In this document: positions 8,013-15,937 of the stretch, one piece after another
Layout of the letters: the number at the start of each line of letters is the position of its first letter
Numbering within the stretch: position 1 is the first letter of the stretch
Translations under genes and position numbers: made by a program
Notes under the pieces: generated by a model
What the model saw: the letters and a program-made list of their open reading frames with translations, nothing else
Databases searched by the model: none
Told to the model about the DNA's origin: nothing
NCBI RefSeq assembly: GCF_000568255.1
Contig: NZ_KK037166.1
Span: 11,065,401-11,129,400 of the forward strand
DNA: 64,000 nt
From: Kutzneria sp. 744
Lineage (GTDB): Bacteria > Actinomycetota > Actinomycetes > Mycobacteriales > Pseudonocardiaceae
Direction: 5' to 3'

Positions 8013-8444
8013 CTGCGGGCGGCGGAGTACTTCCGCCGCGCGAAGCGGCCGTTGGAACTGGGCAACGGCCTCGAAGACGCCGCCGTGCTCATGGCCGATG
8101 AGGACCCCGCCTCGGCGTTGGCGACGCTGACCGAGGCCGTCGACGTCTACCTGTCGTTGGGCGCCACCTGGGATGTCATGCGGGCCGATGCCCGCGTTCG
8201 CAAGCACGGGGTCCGCCGCGGCCAGCGCAGCCGGCCCGAGACCGGCTGGGAGGCGCTCACCGGCGCCGAGCTCAAGGTCGCCGTGCTGGTGGCCGACGGA
8301 CTGTCCAATCCGGACATTGCCGACCGTCTTTTCCTGTCCCGGCGGACGGTTCAGACCCATGTCTCGTACATCCTGGTCAAACTCGGCGCGCTGTCACGGG
8401 TCGAGATCGCCCGGATGGCGGGGCAGCGGGATCAGCTGAGGTAG
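8013..8444 (+). pseudogene. C-terminal remnant of a LuxR (LAL-type) regulator
   Basis: The plus frame ending at the TAG 8442-8444 encodes helical-repeat sequence (LRAAEYFRRAKRPLELGNGL and onward) and a complete LuxR helix-turn-helix (LTGAELKVAVLVADGLSNPD, LFLSRRTVQTHVSYILVKLG). This matches the last roughly 145 residues of the large ATP-binding LAL regulators. The open frame extends left to 7806, but those residues are the antisense of the sugar-binding-protein remnant, not LuxR. The ATPase half is absent. A truncated DNA-binding protein could be made from an internal ATG (for example VLMADEDP), but decay is simpler. Its end overlaps the convergent SARP gene by 13 bp. Confidence 0.7.
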
Positions 8445-10393
8445 TCGGCCACCGGCCCCAGGTGTACGAGACCGCTTCCGGCGCCGGCGAATTCCTTGGC
8501 GGCGGCGGAGATCCGGGCGCGGAGTGTGGGAAGCAGGGCCTGGTCATCGAGGCGGCGGCCGGCGGTGATCTGGAGGCAGGTCAGGAACTCGTACATCAGG
8601 TCGGCCGGCGGCTCGGGGGCGGCGTGCAGGGCGTCGCGGGCGGCGGAGCGGTCGTCCAGCAGCAGGAACGGCTCGATCCACGGCCGGTACGGGCCCCAGT
8701 CGGCGGCGGGATCGGCCTGGTGGTCAAGGGAGAACAGGGCGAGTGGCAGCAAACCCTGTTCCACACCGGGCATTCCGGTGCCGGCAAGTACCAGAAACGC
8801 CTCGCGGTAAGCGGCTTCTGAGCGGGAAAGCATGGCCCGGTACCAGGTCGTGAAGACGCCGACCAGGGGCAGTTCGTGTTGGGCGGCAAGGAGGTCGGCG
8901 GCGTCGGCATGGGAGGAGGCGGCGGCGAAGTCGCCGACGGCGCCGAGGGCCTGGACGCGGATGAGGTGGCCCAACACGGTGAAGGTGGGCAAGTCGTGGC
9001 GGGCGCCGAGGGAGATCAGCTCCACCCCAGTGGCGTCACGCTGAGGAGACAGGCCGGCGCGGGTGCAGGACTGCATGAACCGTGCATTGAGGGCGAACGC
9101 CAACAGCGCGGGATCCCCTAGTGAGCGGGCGATCTCCTCGGCCTCGCCGGCGGCCTGAGGCCCGAGGGGCGATCGGGTGCCACGCATCTCCATTGCGATG
9201 GTGGCCAGCAGGCGGCACCGCGATGCGGGAAGGTCGGGCAGGGCGGCCAAGGTCCGTGTGGCGGCGGCGACGATCTGCTGCGCCTGCACGGGATCGTCGC
9301 TACGGGTCCAGATCGCCGGCACGTCGTAGGCGCCGATGACCCGGGCCGTCAGGGCGGGATCGCCGAACTCCTCGGCGGCGGTGATGGCCGAGAGGCGGTG
9401 TTCCTGCGCGGCCCGAAGGCCACCGGTGACGGCCAGGGTACGGAGCAGGCCCACCGTCGACTGCAGCCGCGCGCGAGAACCGACTGCGACGGTCCGGTCG
9501 TACACCTCGGCCGCCCGCGTCCACAGCCCGGATGGGTCGAGCCGAGGATCCTGAGCCGGCACATCGGCCTCCAGCCGGTGGAGCCGAGAATCGGGGTCCG
9601 AACCCATCTGCACCTCGGTGGCGTGGCTCCGCAGTCCGGGTGGGTCGAGCCGGGGATCCTGGGCCAGCACATCAGCTTCCAGCAAGCGCAGCCGAGGGCC
9701 GGGATCCAAGCCCAACTGGTCGGCCAACATCGCTCGGGCCCGGCGGAGCACGGCCAAGGCGTCGGACTGGCGGCCGGATCGGTAGAGGGCCAGCGCCAGC
9801 AGCCGCCATCCCTCCTCGCGCCAGGGATGAGCGGTGACGTGGGCGTCGAGATCGGGTACGGCGGATGCGGCGGAACCAGCGGAGAGCCGTTGGGCGGCAA
9901 GGAGTTCGACGGCCTGCAAACGGAGCTCGGCCAGGCGTGAGCGTTCGGCGCGAGCCCAGGAGGCGTCGGCGAACTCGGCGTAGGCGGGACCGTGCCACAA
10001 CGTCAGAGCCTCGGGAATCCGTTCGGGCACAAGGGATTCGAACTCCCAGGCGTCGACCGACGTGGCCAACAGGGCGTAGCCGGGACCGCGGGTGACGAGC
10101 AGGCGGGGAGGAGTGCGTGGTGGGCGCGAGGGTTCGAGCGCACGGCGCAGGTCGGCGACGAACGTCTGGACAGCGCCGACAGCCCCGACCGGCGGCGAGT
10201 CCCACAGGTCGGACACGAGCCGCGAGACCGGTACCACACGGCGGCGTGCGATGAGCAGGCGGGCCAGTACGGCGCGGTGGCGAGGACCCTTCAGCTGCAA
10301 ACCAGAGCCAGAGAGATCGGCGGTGACGGGGCCGAGGACTGAGAACCGGACTTGCTGATCCGTTGCTGATTCGCCGCCGGCAGGCTCGTGCAC
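8432..10393 (-). CDS. AfsR/SARP-type transcriptional regulator with BTAD domain
   Basis: About 653 residues. Residues about 16-110 are an OmpR-type winged helix (RFSVLGPVTADL, LLIARRRVVPVSRLVSDLWD), followed by the bacterial transcriptional activator domain (WEFESLVPE, YAEFADASWARAERSRLAEL). The rest is TPR-like helical sequence with no NB-ARC ATPase. Where most relatives begin VRFSVLGPV with GTG, this gene has GTC; the nearest usable start is the GTG at 10393, directly abutting the divergent hydrolase ATG at 10394. The BTAD tail is duplicated in tandem: EADVLAQDPRLDPPGL and EADVPAQDPRLDPSGL. SARP proteins usually switch on secondary-metabolite genes; the target here is unknown. Confidence 0.85.
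   Translation of the reverse strand: MHEPAGGESATDQQVRFSVLGPVTADLSGSGLQLKGPRHRAVLARLLIARRRVVPVSRLVSDLWDSPPVGAVGAVQTFVADLRRALEPSRPPRTPPRLLVTRGPGYALLATSVDAWEFESLVPERIPEALTLWHGPAYAEFADASWARAERSRLAELRLQAVELLAAQRLSAGSAASAVPDLDAHVTAHPWREEGWRLLALALYRSGRQSDALAVLRRARAMLADQLGLDPGPRLRLLEADVLAQDPRLDPPGLRSHATEVQMGSDPDSRLHRLEADVPAQDPRLDPSGLWTRAAEVYDRTVAVGSRARLQSTVGLLRTLAVTGGLRAAQEHRLSAITAAEEFGDPALTARVIGAYDVPAIWTRSDDPVQAQQIVAAATRTLAALPDLPASRCRLLATIAMEMRGTRSPLGPQAAGEAEEIARSLGDPALLAFALNARFMQSCTRAGLSPQRDATGVELISLGARHDLPTFTVLGHLIRVQALGAVGDFAAASSHADAADLLAAQHELPLVGVFTTWYRAMLSRSEAAYREAFLVLAGTGMPGVEQGLLPLALFSLDHQADPAADWGPYRPWIEPFLLLDDRSAARDALHAAPEPPADLMYEFLTCLQITAGRRLDDQALLPTLRARISAAAKEFAGAGSGLVHLGPVADYLS
9531..9705. 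repeat. tandem duplication inside the SARP gene
   Basis: Two similar units about 117 bp apart share the string GGGTCGAGCC-G-GGATCCTG, at 9534-9552 and 9651-9669, with similar flanks. They encode the repeated residues EADVxAQDPRLDPxGL. The repeat is in frame and lengthens the linker after the BTAD domain. Confidence 0.75.
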
Positions 10394-11227
10394 ATGACCA
10401 CTATTCCCGGCTTCGAGACGCACCGCATCCCCGTCGCCGACGGCGTGGCCCTGCATGTCGCGACGGGCGGCGCCGGCCGGCCGATCGTGCTGCTGCACGG
10501 ATTCCCGCAGACCCACCTGATGTGGCGGCACGTCGCCGCGGACCTGGCCGCCGACCACACGGTGATCTGCCCCGACCTGCGCGGCTACGGGGCCAGCGAC
10601 AAGCCGGACCACGGCTACGACAAGCGCACGATGGCCGCCGACATCGTCGCCGTCGCCCGGCATCTCGGCCACGAGGAGTTCGAGCTGGCCGGCCACGACC
10701 GCGGGGCCCTGGTCGCCTTCCGGGCCGGCCTCGACCACCCCGACAAGGTGACCCGCCTGACCTGCCTGGATGTGCTGCCCACGCTGGACATGTGGGACGT
10801 CATGCGCGGCACGACCGCCGCGGTCGGCTTCCACCTGTACCTGATGGCCCAGCCACCCGGGCTGCCGGAGCGGATGATCGCCGCCGACCCCGACCTGTTC
10901 TTCGGCCACTTCCTCGACGCCTGGACCCGCGACCCGAAGGCCATCCCGCCGGACGTCCGCTCCCACTACCTGAACGCCAGCCGAAACGCCGTGCCCTCGA
11001 TCGTCGCCGACTACCGGGCCTCAGCCACGATCGACGTCCAGCACGACACCGCGGACCGGGGCAAGCAGTTCCACATGCCGGTCACCGTGCTGCAACAGGA
11101 CTGGGGCTTCGGCGGCGAGGAGCGGTGGCGGGCCTGGGTCCCGAAGCTCGACCACCGCACCGTCGACTGCGGGCACTTCATGGCCGAGGAGGACCCGAAG
11201 CTGATCGCGGACGTGCTCAGGGCTTGA
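10394..11227 (+). CDS. alpha/beta hydrolase, haloacetate dehalogenase / epoxide hydrolase-like
   Basis: 277 residues. The oxyanion motif HGFPQTH and the elbow GHDRGA, with Asp as nucleophile, are typical of haloalkane/haloacetate dehalogenases and epoxide hydrolases. The catalytic His is in CGHFMAEE near the C-terminus. ATG 10394 is used; a GTG two codons upstream is possible. It is the paralog of the hydrolase at 30731 (shared HG.PQTH and GHDRG). It abuts the SARP start head-to-head and overlaps the TetR gene tail by 11 bp. The substrate is unknown. Confidence 0.88.
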   Translation: MTTIPGFETHRIPVADGVALHVATGGAGRPIVLLHGFPQTHLMWRHVAADLAADHTVICPDLRGYGASDKPDHGYDKRTMAADIVAVARHLGHEEFELAGHDRGALVAFRAGLDHPDKVTRLTCLDVLPTLDMWDVMRGTTAAVGFHLYLMAQPPGLPERMIAADPDLFFGHFLDAWTRDPKAIPPDVRSHYLNASRNAVPSIVADYRASATIDVQHDTADRGKQFHMPVTVLQQDWGFGGEERWRAWVPKLDHRTVDCGHFMAEEDPKLIADVLRA

Positions 11228-11702
11228 GGTCGCGGATCTCGGCGACGACCTCCGCGCCCGACGGCGCGGTCGCCGGATCCACCAGCCATTGCAGCATCAG
11301 GCCGGTCAGGATGGCGTTGGGCACGGAGCCGCCGAGCCCCTCCCGGGCCTCGCGCTGCCCGGCGGCCAGGTGCTCGCGGATCTCCTCGTTGTGCTCGGCC
11401 TGCACGATCGCCTCCAGCTGGGCCACCCACAGCGTGCGGTGCGTGGTGAAGGTGTCGATCAGCACCTGCCACCGGTGCTCCGGGTCGACGTCGGCCAGCC
11501 GAGCCGCCATCTCGTCGCCGAGCTCGTCCATCACCGCCATCACGGCCTGCGTGAGCAGCGCCTCGCGGGAGCCGAAGTGGTAGCCGATGGCCGCGTGGTT
11601 CACGCCGGCCGCCGCCGCGATGTCGCGGACGGTGGTGCGCGCCCAGCCGCGCTCGATCAGGCACTGCTTGGCCCCGGCCAGCAGATCCTCACGGTTGCCC
11701 AT
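11217..11702 (-). CDS. TetR-family transcriptional regulator
   Basis: 161 residues from the ATG complementary to 11700-11702. The helix-turn-helix (about 18-45) reads TTVRDIAAAAGVNHAAIGYH. The short C-terminal domain belongs to the TetR_C type with HRTLWVAQLEAIVQAEH. It is divergent from the FAD monooxygenase at 11788, with a 29-bp inverted repeat between them, and is very likely its repressor. This mirrors TetX/rifampicin-monooxygenase-type resistance pairs, although the inducer is not known. Confidence 0.9.
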   Translation of the reverse strand: MGNREDLLAGAKQCLIERGWARTTVRDIAAAAGVNHAAIGYHFGSREALLTQAVMAVMDELGDEMAARLADVDPEHRWQVLIDTFTTHRTLWVAQLEAIVQAEHNEEIREHLAAGQREAREGLGGSVPNAILTGLMLQWLVDPATAPSGAEVVAEIRDLKP

Positions 11703-11737
11703 GGGCACGAGCCTAGCGCAGGAGTTAACCAGGTGGT

Positions 11738-11766
11738 TTATCCAATTGGATTGACCAAATGGATAA
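11738..11766. promoter_or_regulatory. 29-bp inverted repeat, probable TetR operator
   Basis: TTATCCAATTGG (11738-11749) and CCAAATGGATAA (11755-11766) form 12-bp arms matching at 11 positions around a 5-bp spacer. It lies between the divergent TetR start (11702) and the monooxygenase start (11788), close enough to block both promoters. Confidence 0.75.
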
Positions 11767-11787
11767 GACGGATCTACAGTCGGTGCC

Positions 11788-12819
11788 ATGACCAAGGTGC
11801 TGATCTCCGGAGCGGGCGTGGCCGGCCCCGCCCTCGCGTACTTCTTGTCCGCGCACTGCGACGTCACCGTCGTGGAGCGGGCGCCCGAGCCGCGTGGCGG
11901 CGGCTACAACGTGGACTTCCGCGGCGCGGCCTTCGACGTGCTGGCCGAGCTGGGCATCGAGGAGCGGGTCCGCGCCCTCGACACGAAGATGCGCGGCACC
12001 ACGCTGGTCGACGAGACCGGCGCGACGATCGCCGAGCTGCCGGCCGAGGTCTTCTCGGGCGAGCTGGAGGTGCCCAAGGCCGACCTGACCCGCCTCCTGC
12101 ACGACATCACCAAGGACCGCGCGCACTACGTGTTCGGCGACTCGATCACCGCCGTCGACGGTCGTCACGTGGAGTTCGAACGCCGCGACAAGGCCGAGTA
12201 CGACCTGGTGATCGGGGCCGACGGCGTGTGGTCCAACGTGCGCCGGCTGGCCTTCGACGAGCAGGGTCTGACCCACCTCGGCATGTCCGGCGTCGGCTTC
12301 AGCCTGGCCAACCACCTCGGCCTCGACCACAAGGGACTGCTCTGGCAGCACGGCGGCGCAGCGATCTACCTGTACAGCTCCGGCGACCCGAGGCGCATGA
12401 CCGTGAGCATGTCGTTCGCCACCGAATCACCCGAGCTCGACCGCAGCCCCCGTGACGAGCAGGAACAAGCGGTCCGGGCGGCGTTTACCAGCCACGGCTG
12501 GGAAATCCCGCGCCTGCTGGACGCGATGAGCGCGGCCGAGGACTACTACTTCGGCTCCACCTGCCAGATCCGGCTCGACCGCTGGTCGCGGGGCCGGGTG
12601 GCGCTGCTCGGCGACGCCGGCTACTGCGCGGCCCCGACCAGCGGCATGGGCACCTCGCAGGCGCTCATCGCGGCGCGGTCGCTGGCCCGGCATCTGATCG
12701 CCACCGACGATCACGAGGCGGCGTACCGGGCGTACGAGGCCGAACTTCGCCCCTATGTCACCGAGAACCAGGAGAAGGGCCGGCAGGTGGCTCAGACCTT
12801 GACGGCCACGCCGGCGTAA
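11788..12819 (+). CDS. FAD-dependent monooxygenase (TetX/aromatic hydroxylase type)
   Basis: 343 residues. The FAD-binding GAGVAGPALAYFL motif is at about 8-20, the Asp-Gly motif DLVIGADGVWSNVR at about 140, and the GD motif (LLGDAGYCAAPTSGMG) at about 275. The overall plan matches NAD(P)H-dependent aromatic or antibiotic hydroxylases. The conserved Pro of GDAAH.P is replaced by the sequence GYCAAP, as in many actinobacterial homologs. Control by the divergent TetR is probable. Its 3' end overlaps the methyltransferase on the opposite strand by 28 bp. Confidence 0.9.
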   Translation: MTKVLISGAGVAGPALAYFLSAHCDVTVVERAPEPRGGGYNVDFRGAAFDVLAELGIEERVRALDTKMRGTTLVDETGATIAELPAEVFSGELEVPKADLTRLLHDITKDRAHYVFGDSITAVDGRHVEFERRDKAEYDLVIGADGVWSNVRRLAFDEQGLTHLGMSGVGFSLANHLGLDHKGLLWQHGGAAIYLYSSGDPRRMTVSMSFATESPELDRSPRDEQEQAVRAAFTSHGWEIPRLLDAMSAAEDYYFGSTCQIRLDRWSRGRVALLGDAGYCAAPTSGMGTSQALIAARSLARHLIATDDHEAAYRAYEAELRPYVTENQEKGRQVAQTLTATPA

Positions 12820-13607
12820 CCGGCGTTGGGGATGTCGAAAGCCGGCACCGCGTCGGCCGGATCCGGCCGCCAGTCGGGAATCCACACCACGCCCGGCGGC
12901 ACGAGCCTCCAGCCGCCGAACAGGGCCTGGACCTCGGGCCGGGTCCGCAGCCGCACCTGGGCCACCGACTTCTCGTACATCTTGCGGGCCCCGTGCAGGT
13001 GCTCGTCCGGCATGTTCTCGGTGTGCTGGCTGCCGTGCGCGACGACCAGCATGCTGCCCGACGGCAGCGCCTCCCGGAACCGGGCCAGCACGGCGGCCGG
13101 GTCGTCCTCGTCGTGGATGAAATGCAGGATCATGATCAGCATGACCGCCACCGGACGGTCCAGGTCCAGCGTCCCGCGCACCTCAGGGCTGTCCAGGATC
13201 GCCTGCGGCTCCCGCAGGTCGCCCCGCAGCACGGTGGTGGTCGGATCCCCGCCCAGCATCTGCCGCGTGTGGCTCACAGCCACCGGATCGGTGTCCACGT
13301 AGACCACGCGCGACTGCGGGTCGGCGGCGCGGGCGATCTCGTGCACGTTGCCGACGGTCGGGATGCCGGAGCCGATGTCCAGGAACTGGGTGACCCCGGC
13401 GTCGGCGCACATCCGCACCGCGCGGCGCAGGAACGCGCGGCTGGCCTGGGCCATCCGCGGCCCCTCCGGCATCAGCTTGAGCATCTGCTTGGCCACCTCG
13501 CGGTCCACCGCGAAGTTGTGCGAGCCGTCCAGGAACCAGTCCCAGATCCGGCTGATGCTCGGCTGGTCGATGTCCACGTCCGGCGGCGCCCAGGCGGGTC
13601 GTTCCAT
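12792..13607 (-). CDS. SAM-dependent methyltransferase (Methyltransf_19 / DUF574 family)
   Basis: About 271 residues starting MERPAWAPPDVDIDQPS (an upstream ATG would add MTG). The family signature is visible: RIWDWFLDGSHNFAVDRE, then the SAM loop FLDIGSGIPTVGNVHEIA, and VVYVDTDPVAV as acidic motif II. The family is almost restricted to actinomycetes and its substrates are unknown. A second copy is at 33718-34524, sharing the same N-terminal and SAM motifs. The gene is convergent with the monooxygenase. Confidence 0.9.
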   Translation of the reverse strand: MERPAWAPPDVDIDQPSISRIWDWFLDGSHNFAVDREVAKQMLKLMPEGPRMAQASRAFLRRAVRMCADAGVTQFLDIGSGIPTVGNVHEIARAADPQSRVVYVDTDPVAVSHTRQMLGGDPTTTVLRGDLREPQAILDSPEVRGTLDLDRPVAVMLIMILHFIHDEDDPAAVLARFREALPSGSMLVVAHGSQHTENMPDEHLHGARKMYEKSVAQVRLRTRPEVQALFGGWRLVPPGVVWIPDWRPDPADAVPAFDIPNAGYAGVAVKV

Positions 13608-13643
13608 GCCCGTCACCCTAGAACACCGCCGGACGTTCCCGAG

Positions 13644-14816
13644 CTAACGGTCGAACTCCGGGATGAGCTCGCCGATCAGGCGGATGCTGGTGGTCACCGC
13701 CTCGTCGGGGATGCTGCCGATCTGGTGCAGGCACATCAGCCGGTCGATCCCCAGATCGGCGTAGGCGCGCAGCTTCTCGCGGCACGTCTGCGGACTGCCG
13801 ACGATCAGCGACTGCTGGGCGCTGAGCACCGTGAACACCTCCTCCTCGGGGATGTCCTCGCCCTGCAGCACCCGGCCGATCAGCAGCTGGGCGTCGGTCG
13901 GCGCGTTGTCGATCTCACCGCGCAGGAACTCGCCGGTGAGCCCGCCGCCGTCGGGGGAGTCCAGCAGATCCTGGTGGCGCTGCATGGTGGCGGCGAATTC
14001 GGTGGCGGCCTCGAAGAACCGCAGAGCCGTCACGGTGTACCAGGCGGCGGCCGCGGCGGCGCCGTTGCGCATGGCCTGCTCGTCGGTCTCGGCGCAGTGC
14101 ACGAACGTGAAGTAGCCGACCTGGTTGTTGACGAACGAGCCCACCGGGTCGGTGCAGGACTCGGCCGCCGCCCGGTACAGCTTGATCATCCGGCCGACCC
14201 GCTCCAGCGACTCCCACATCGTCGTGCCCAACACGCCCACACCGCGCCGTCCGGCGTCCTCGAACGAGGTCGGGCTGGCCGCGGCCTGCCACAGCGGCGG
14301 ATGCGGCTGCTGCAACGGCTTGGGGCCGATGGAGATGGTGGGGATCTGGTAGTTCTCGCTGTCGTGCGAGAACTCGTCCGTGGTCCACATCCGCGGGATC
14401 ATGCCGAACGCTTCCTGCGTCTGCGCCCGGGCCTGCTCCGGGGAGATGTCGAACAGCCGCCACTCCGGGATCGTCGACCTGGTCAGGCCCAGCTCGACGC
14501 GTCCGCCGCTGAGATGGTCCAGCGTCGCCGCCCGCTCGGCCACGCGGATCGGGTGGTTGAAGCGTCCCGGCGCGAGCACGGCCGAGTGGCCGATCCGGAT
14601 TCGCTCGGTGTGCTGGGCGATCGCCGCCAGCATCAGCTCCGGCGCCGAGGACAGGCTGAACTCGCCCGCCCCGTGGTGCTCGACCTGCCACCAGCAGCCG
14701 TAACCCAATTCGTCGGCCAGCTTCGCCTGCTCGATGGCCCGCCGGAAGCGTTGCTGTTCGTGACCGGCCGGCCACGGGCGGGGATTCTGGATCTCGTTGA
14801 ACAGATCGATCTTCAC
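13644..14816 (-). CDS. LLM-class flavin-dependent oxidoreductase (luciferase-like)
   Basis: 390 residues from the GTG at 14816, preceded by the strong site AAGGGG. The bacterial-luciferase fold is recognised by WWQVEHHGAGEFS, IRIGHSAVLAPGRFNHPIRV, LDHLSGGRVELGLTRS and the C-terminal IVGSPQTCREKLRAYADLGI. Family members use FMNH2 or F420H2 to oxidise small organic compounds. It is divergent from the MpaB-like gene, separated by about 290 bp. The same-strand methyltransferase gene begins downstream of it, but that pairing says little about substrate. Confidence 0.9.
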   Translation of the reverse strand: MKIDLFNEIQNPRPWPAGHEQQRFRRAIEQAKLADELGYGCWWQVEHHGAGEFSLSSAPELMLAAIAQHTERIRIGHSAVLAPGRFNHPIRVAERAATLDHLSGGRVELGLTRSTIPEWRLFDISPEQARAQTQEAFGMIPRMWTTDEFSHDSENYQIPTISIGPKPLQQPHPPLWQAAASPTSFEDAGRRGVGVLGTTMWESLERVGRMIKLYRAAAESCTDPVGSFVNNQVGYFTFVHCAETDEQAMRNGAAAAAAWYTVTALRFFEAATEFAATMQRHQDLLDSPDGGGLTGEFLRGEIDNAPTDAQLLIGRVLQGEDIPEEEVFTVLSAQQSLIVGSPQTCREKLRAYADLGIDRLMCLHQIGSIPDEAVTTSIRLIGELIPEFDR

Positions 14817-15103
14817 GGCGGACGCCCCTTCGTCGCGACGGTCACTGCACGCTGATGTCTGCCGACCGAGCGTGGTCGTTACACCCAGCCGTTTCACCTG
14901 CGGGGACATCCGGGAACGCTCCCGCAGAGTTGCCTGGGAATGACTCGACTCCGCGCGGGTGGCGAAGGTACGGTCTTCCCCGCCGACTTGCGAAGCTCGG
15001 GCTACTGGGGGAACGACTAGCGGACAGGGGTGTCCGGAGATCGTCGTGTCGGCCCGCGCACCACCGTGCGCCGGTCGAGGTCCCCACCATAAGGAGCCCA
15101 ACG
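14817..15103. other. intergenic region between divergent LLM and MpaB genes
   Basis: About 290 bp without a convincing gene. It holds the ribosome site AAGGAG at 15091-15096 for the downstream TTG start, and a short CGGGAACGCTCCCG palindrome near 14921-14934 that could be an operator. Long open frames here are extensions of the flanking genes. Confidence 0.5.
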
Positions 15104-15937
15104 TTGTCGCCGGTCAACCTGCCTGCCGCCATGTCCAGAGTGACGCCGGAGTCCCTGCGTCCGCTGCGTGACGGCTTCGACACGCCGCGTGTCCGCGCCG
15201 ACGAGGGGCTGGTCGGCGACGATTCGGTGCTGCGCCGGTATTGCGCGCCTTGGCTGCCGATGGTGCTCGGAGGCTGGTCGGCGTTCACCACGCTGGTGCT
15301 GGTCGACCACATGAGACAGTCGATAACGATGGCCATGGAGCGGCGCCCCAACTTCAACGAGTTCCGCCAGCTCACCCGCGGCATGCTGGTCGCCATCTTC
15401 GGTGACACCGAACAGGTTGAGGCGCAGCGCAAGGGCGCCTACGAGGCGCACGCCCGGCTGCGCGGCGTCGACGCCACCGGTCGCGAGTGGACGGCCAACG
15501 ACCCGGACCTGACCACCCGGGTCTACACCGTGCTGATGTGGCATCTGCTTGCCGCGCAGGAGAAGATGATCGGCCAGCTGGATGAGTCCGATCGGGACTC
15601 CTACTGTGCGGACGCGGTGCTGACGGTCGGCCACGTCTTCGGCACCACGCCGGCGCTGCCGGCCACCTTCGCCGAACTGTCCACAGAGTACGAAGGCATC
15701 ATCGCCAAGGAGCTGACCGCCAACGCCGAGGCGGTGGCGGTGTTCCAGGAGAACCGGTCGCTGCGCGTGAAGGACGTGGCGATGGAGGACCTGGTGGCGG
15801 CGACCGCCGGCCTGCTCGACCCCGAGGTGGCGGAGGTCTTCGGCATCGACCGGTCGGCGGCGGTGGAGCTCCCGCGCATCGACCTCGCGACGGTGACCGA
15901 GGACGATCTGCTGCCCCTGGCGCTTCTCAGCCGGTAG
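15104..15937 (+). CDS. MpaB/latex-clearing-type oxygenase (DUF2236)
   Basis: 277 residues from a TTG start chosen because AAGGAG sits 7 bp upstream and the frame fits exactly. The sequence LRRYCAPWLPMVLGGWSAFT, and later the segments ARLRGVDATGREWTANDPDL and HVFGTTPALPATFAELSTEY, match the oxygenase-MpaB family (haem-binding proteins related to rubber oxygenase Lcp and fungal MpaB). The substrate is unknown. The last 11 bp overlap the convergent FAD monooxygenase. Confidence 0.82.
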   Translation: MSPVNLPAAMSRVTPESLRPLRDGFDTPRVRADEGLVGDDSVLRRYCAPWLPMVLGGWSAFTTLVLVDHMRQSITMAMERRPNFNEFRQLTRGMLVAIFGDTEQVEAQRKGAYEAHARLRGVDATGREWTANDPDLTTRVYTVLMWHLLAAQEKMIGQLDESDRDSYCADAVLTVGHVFGTTPALPATFAELSTEYEGIIAKELTANAEAVAVFQENRSLRVKDVAMEDLVAATAGLLDPEVAEVFGIDRSAAVELPRIDLATVTEDDLLPLALLSR

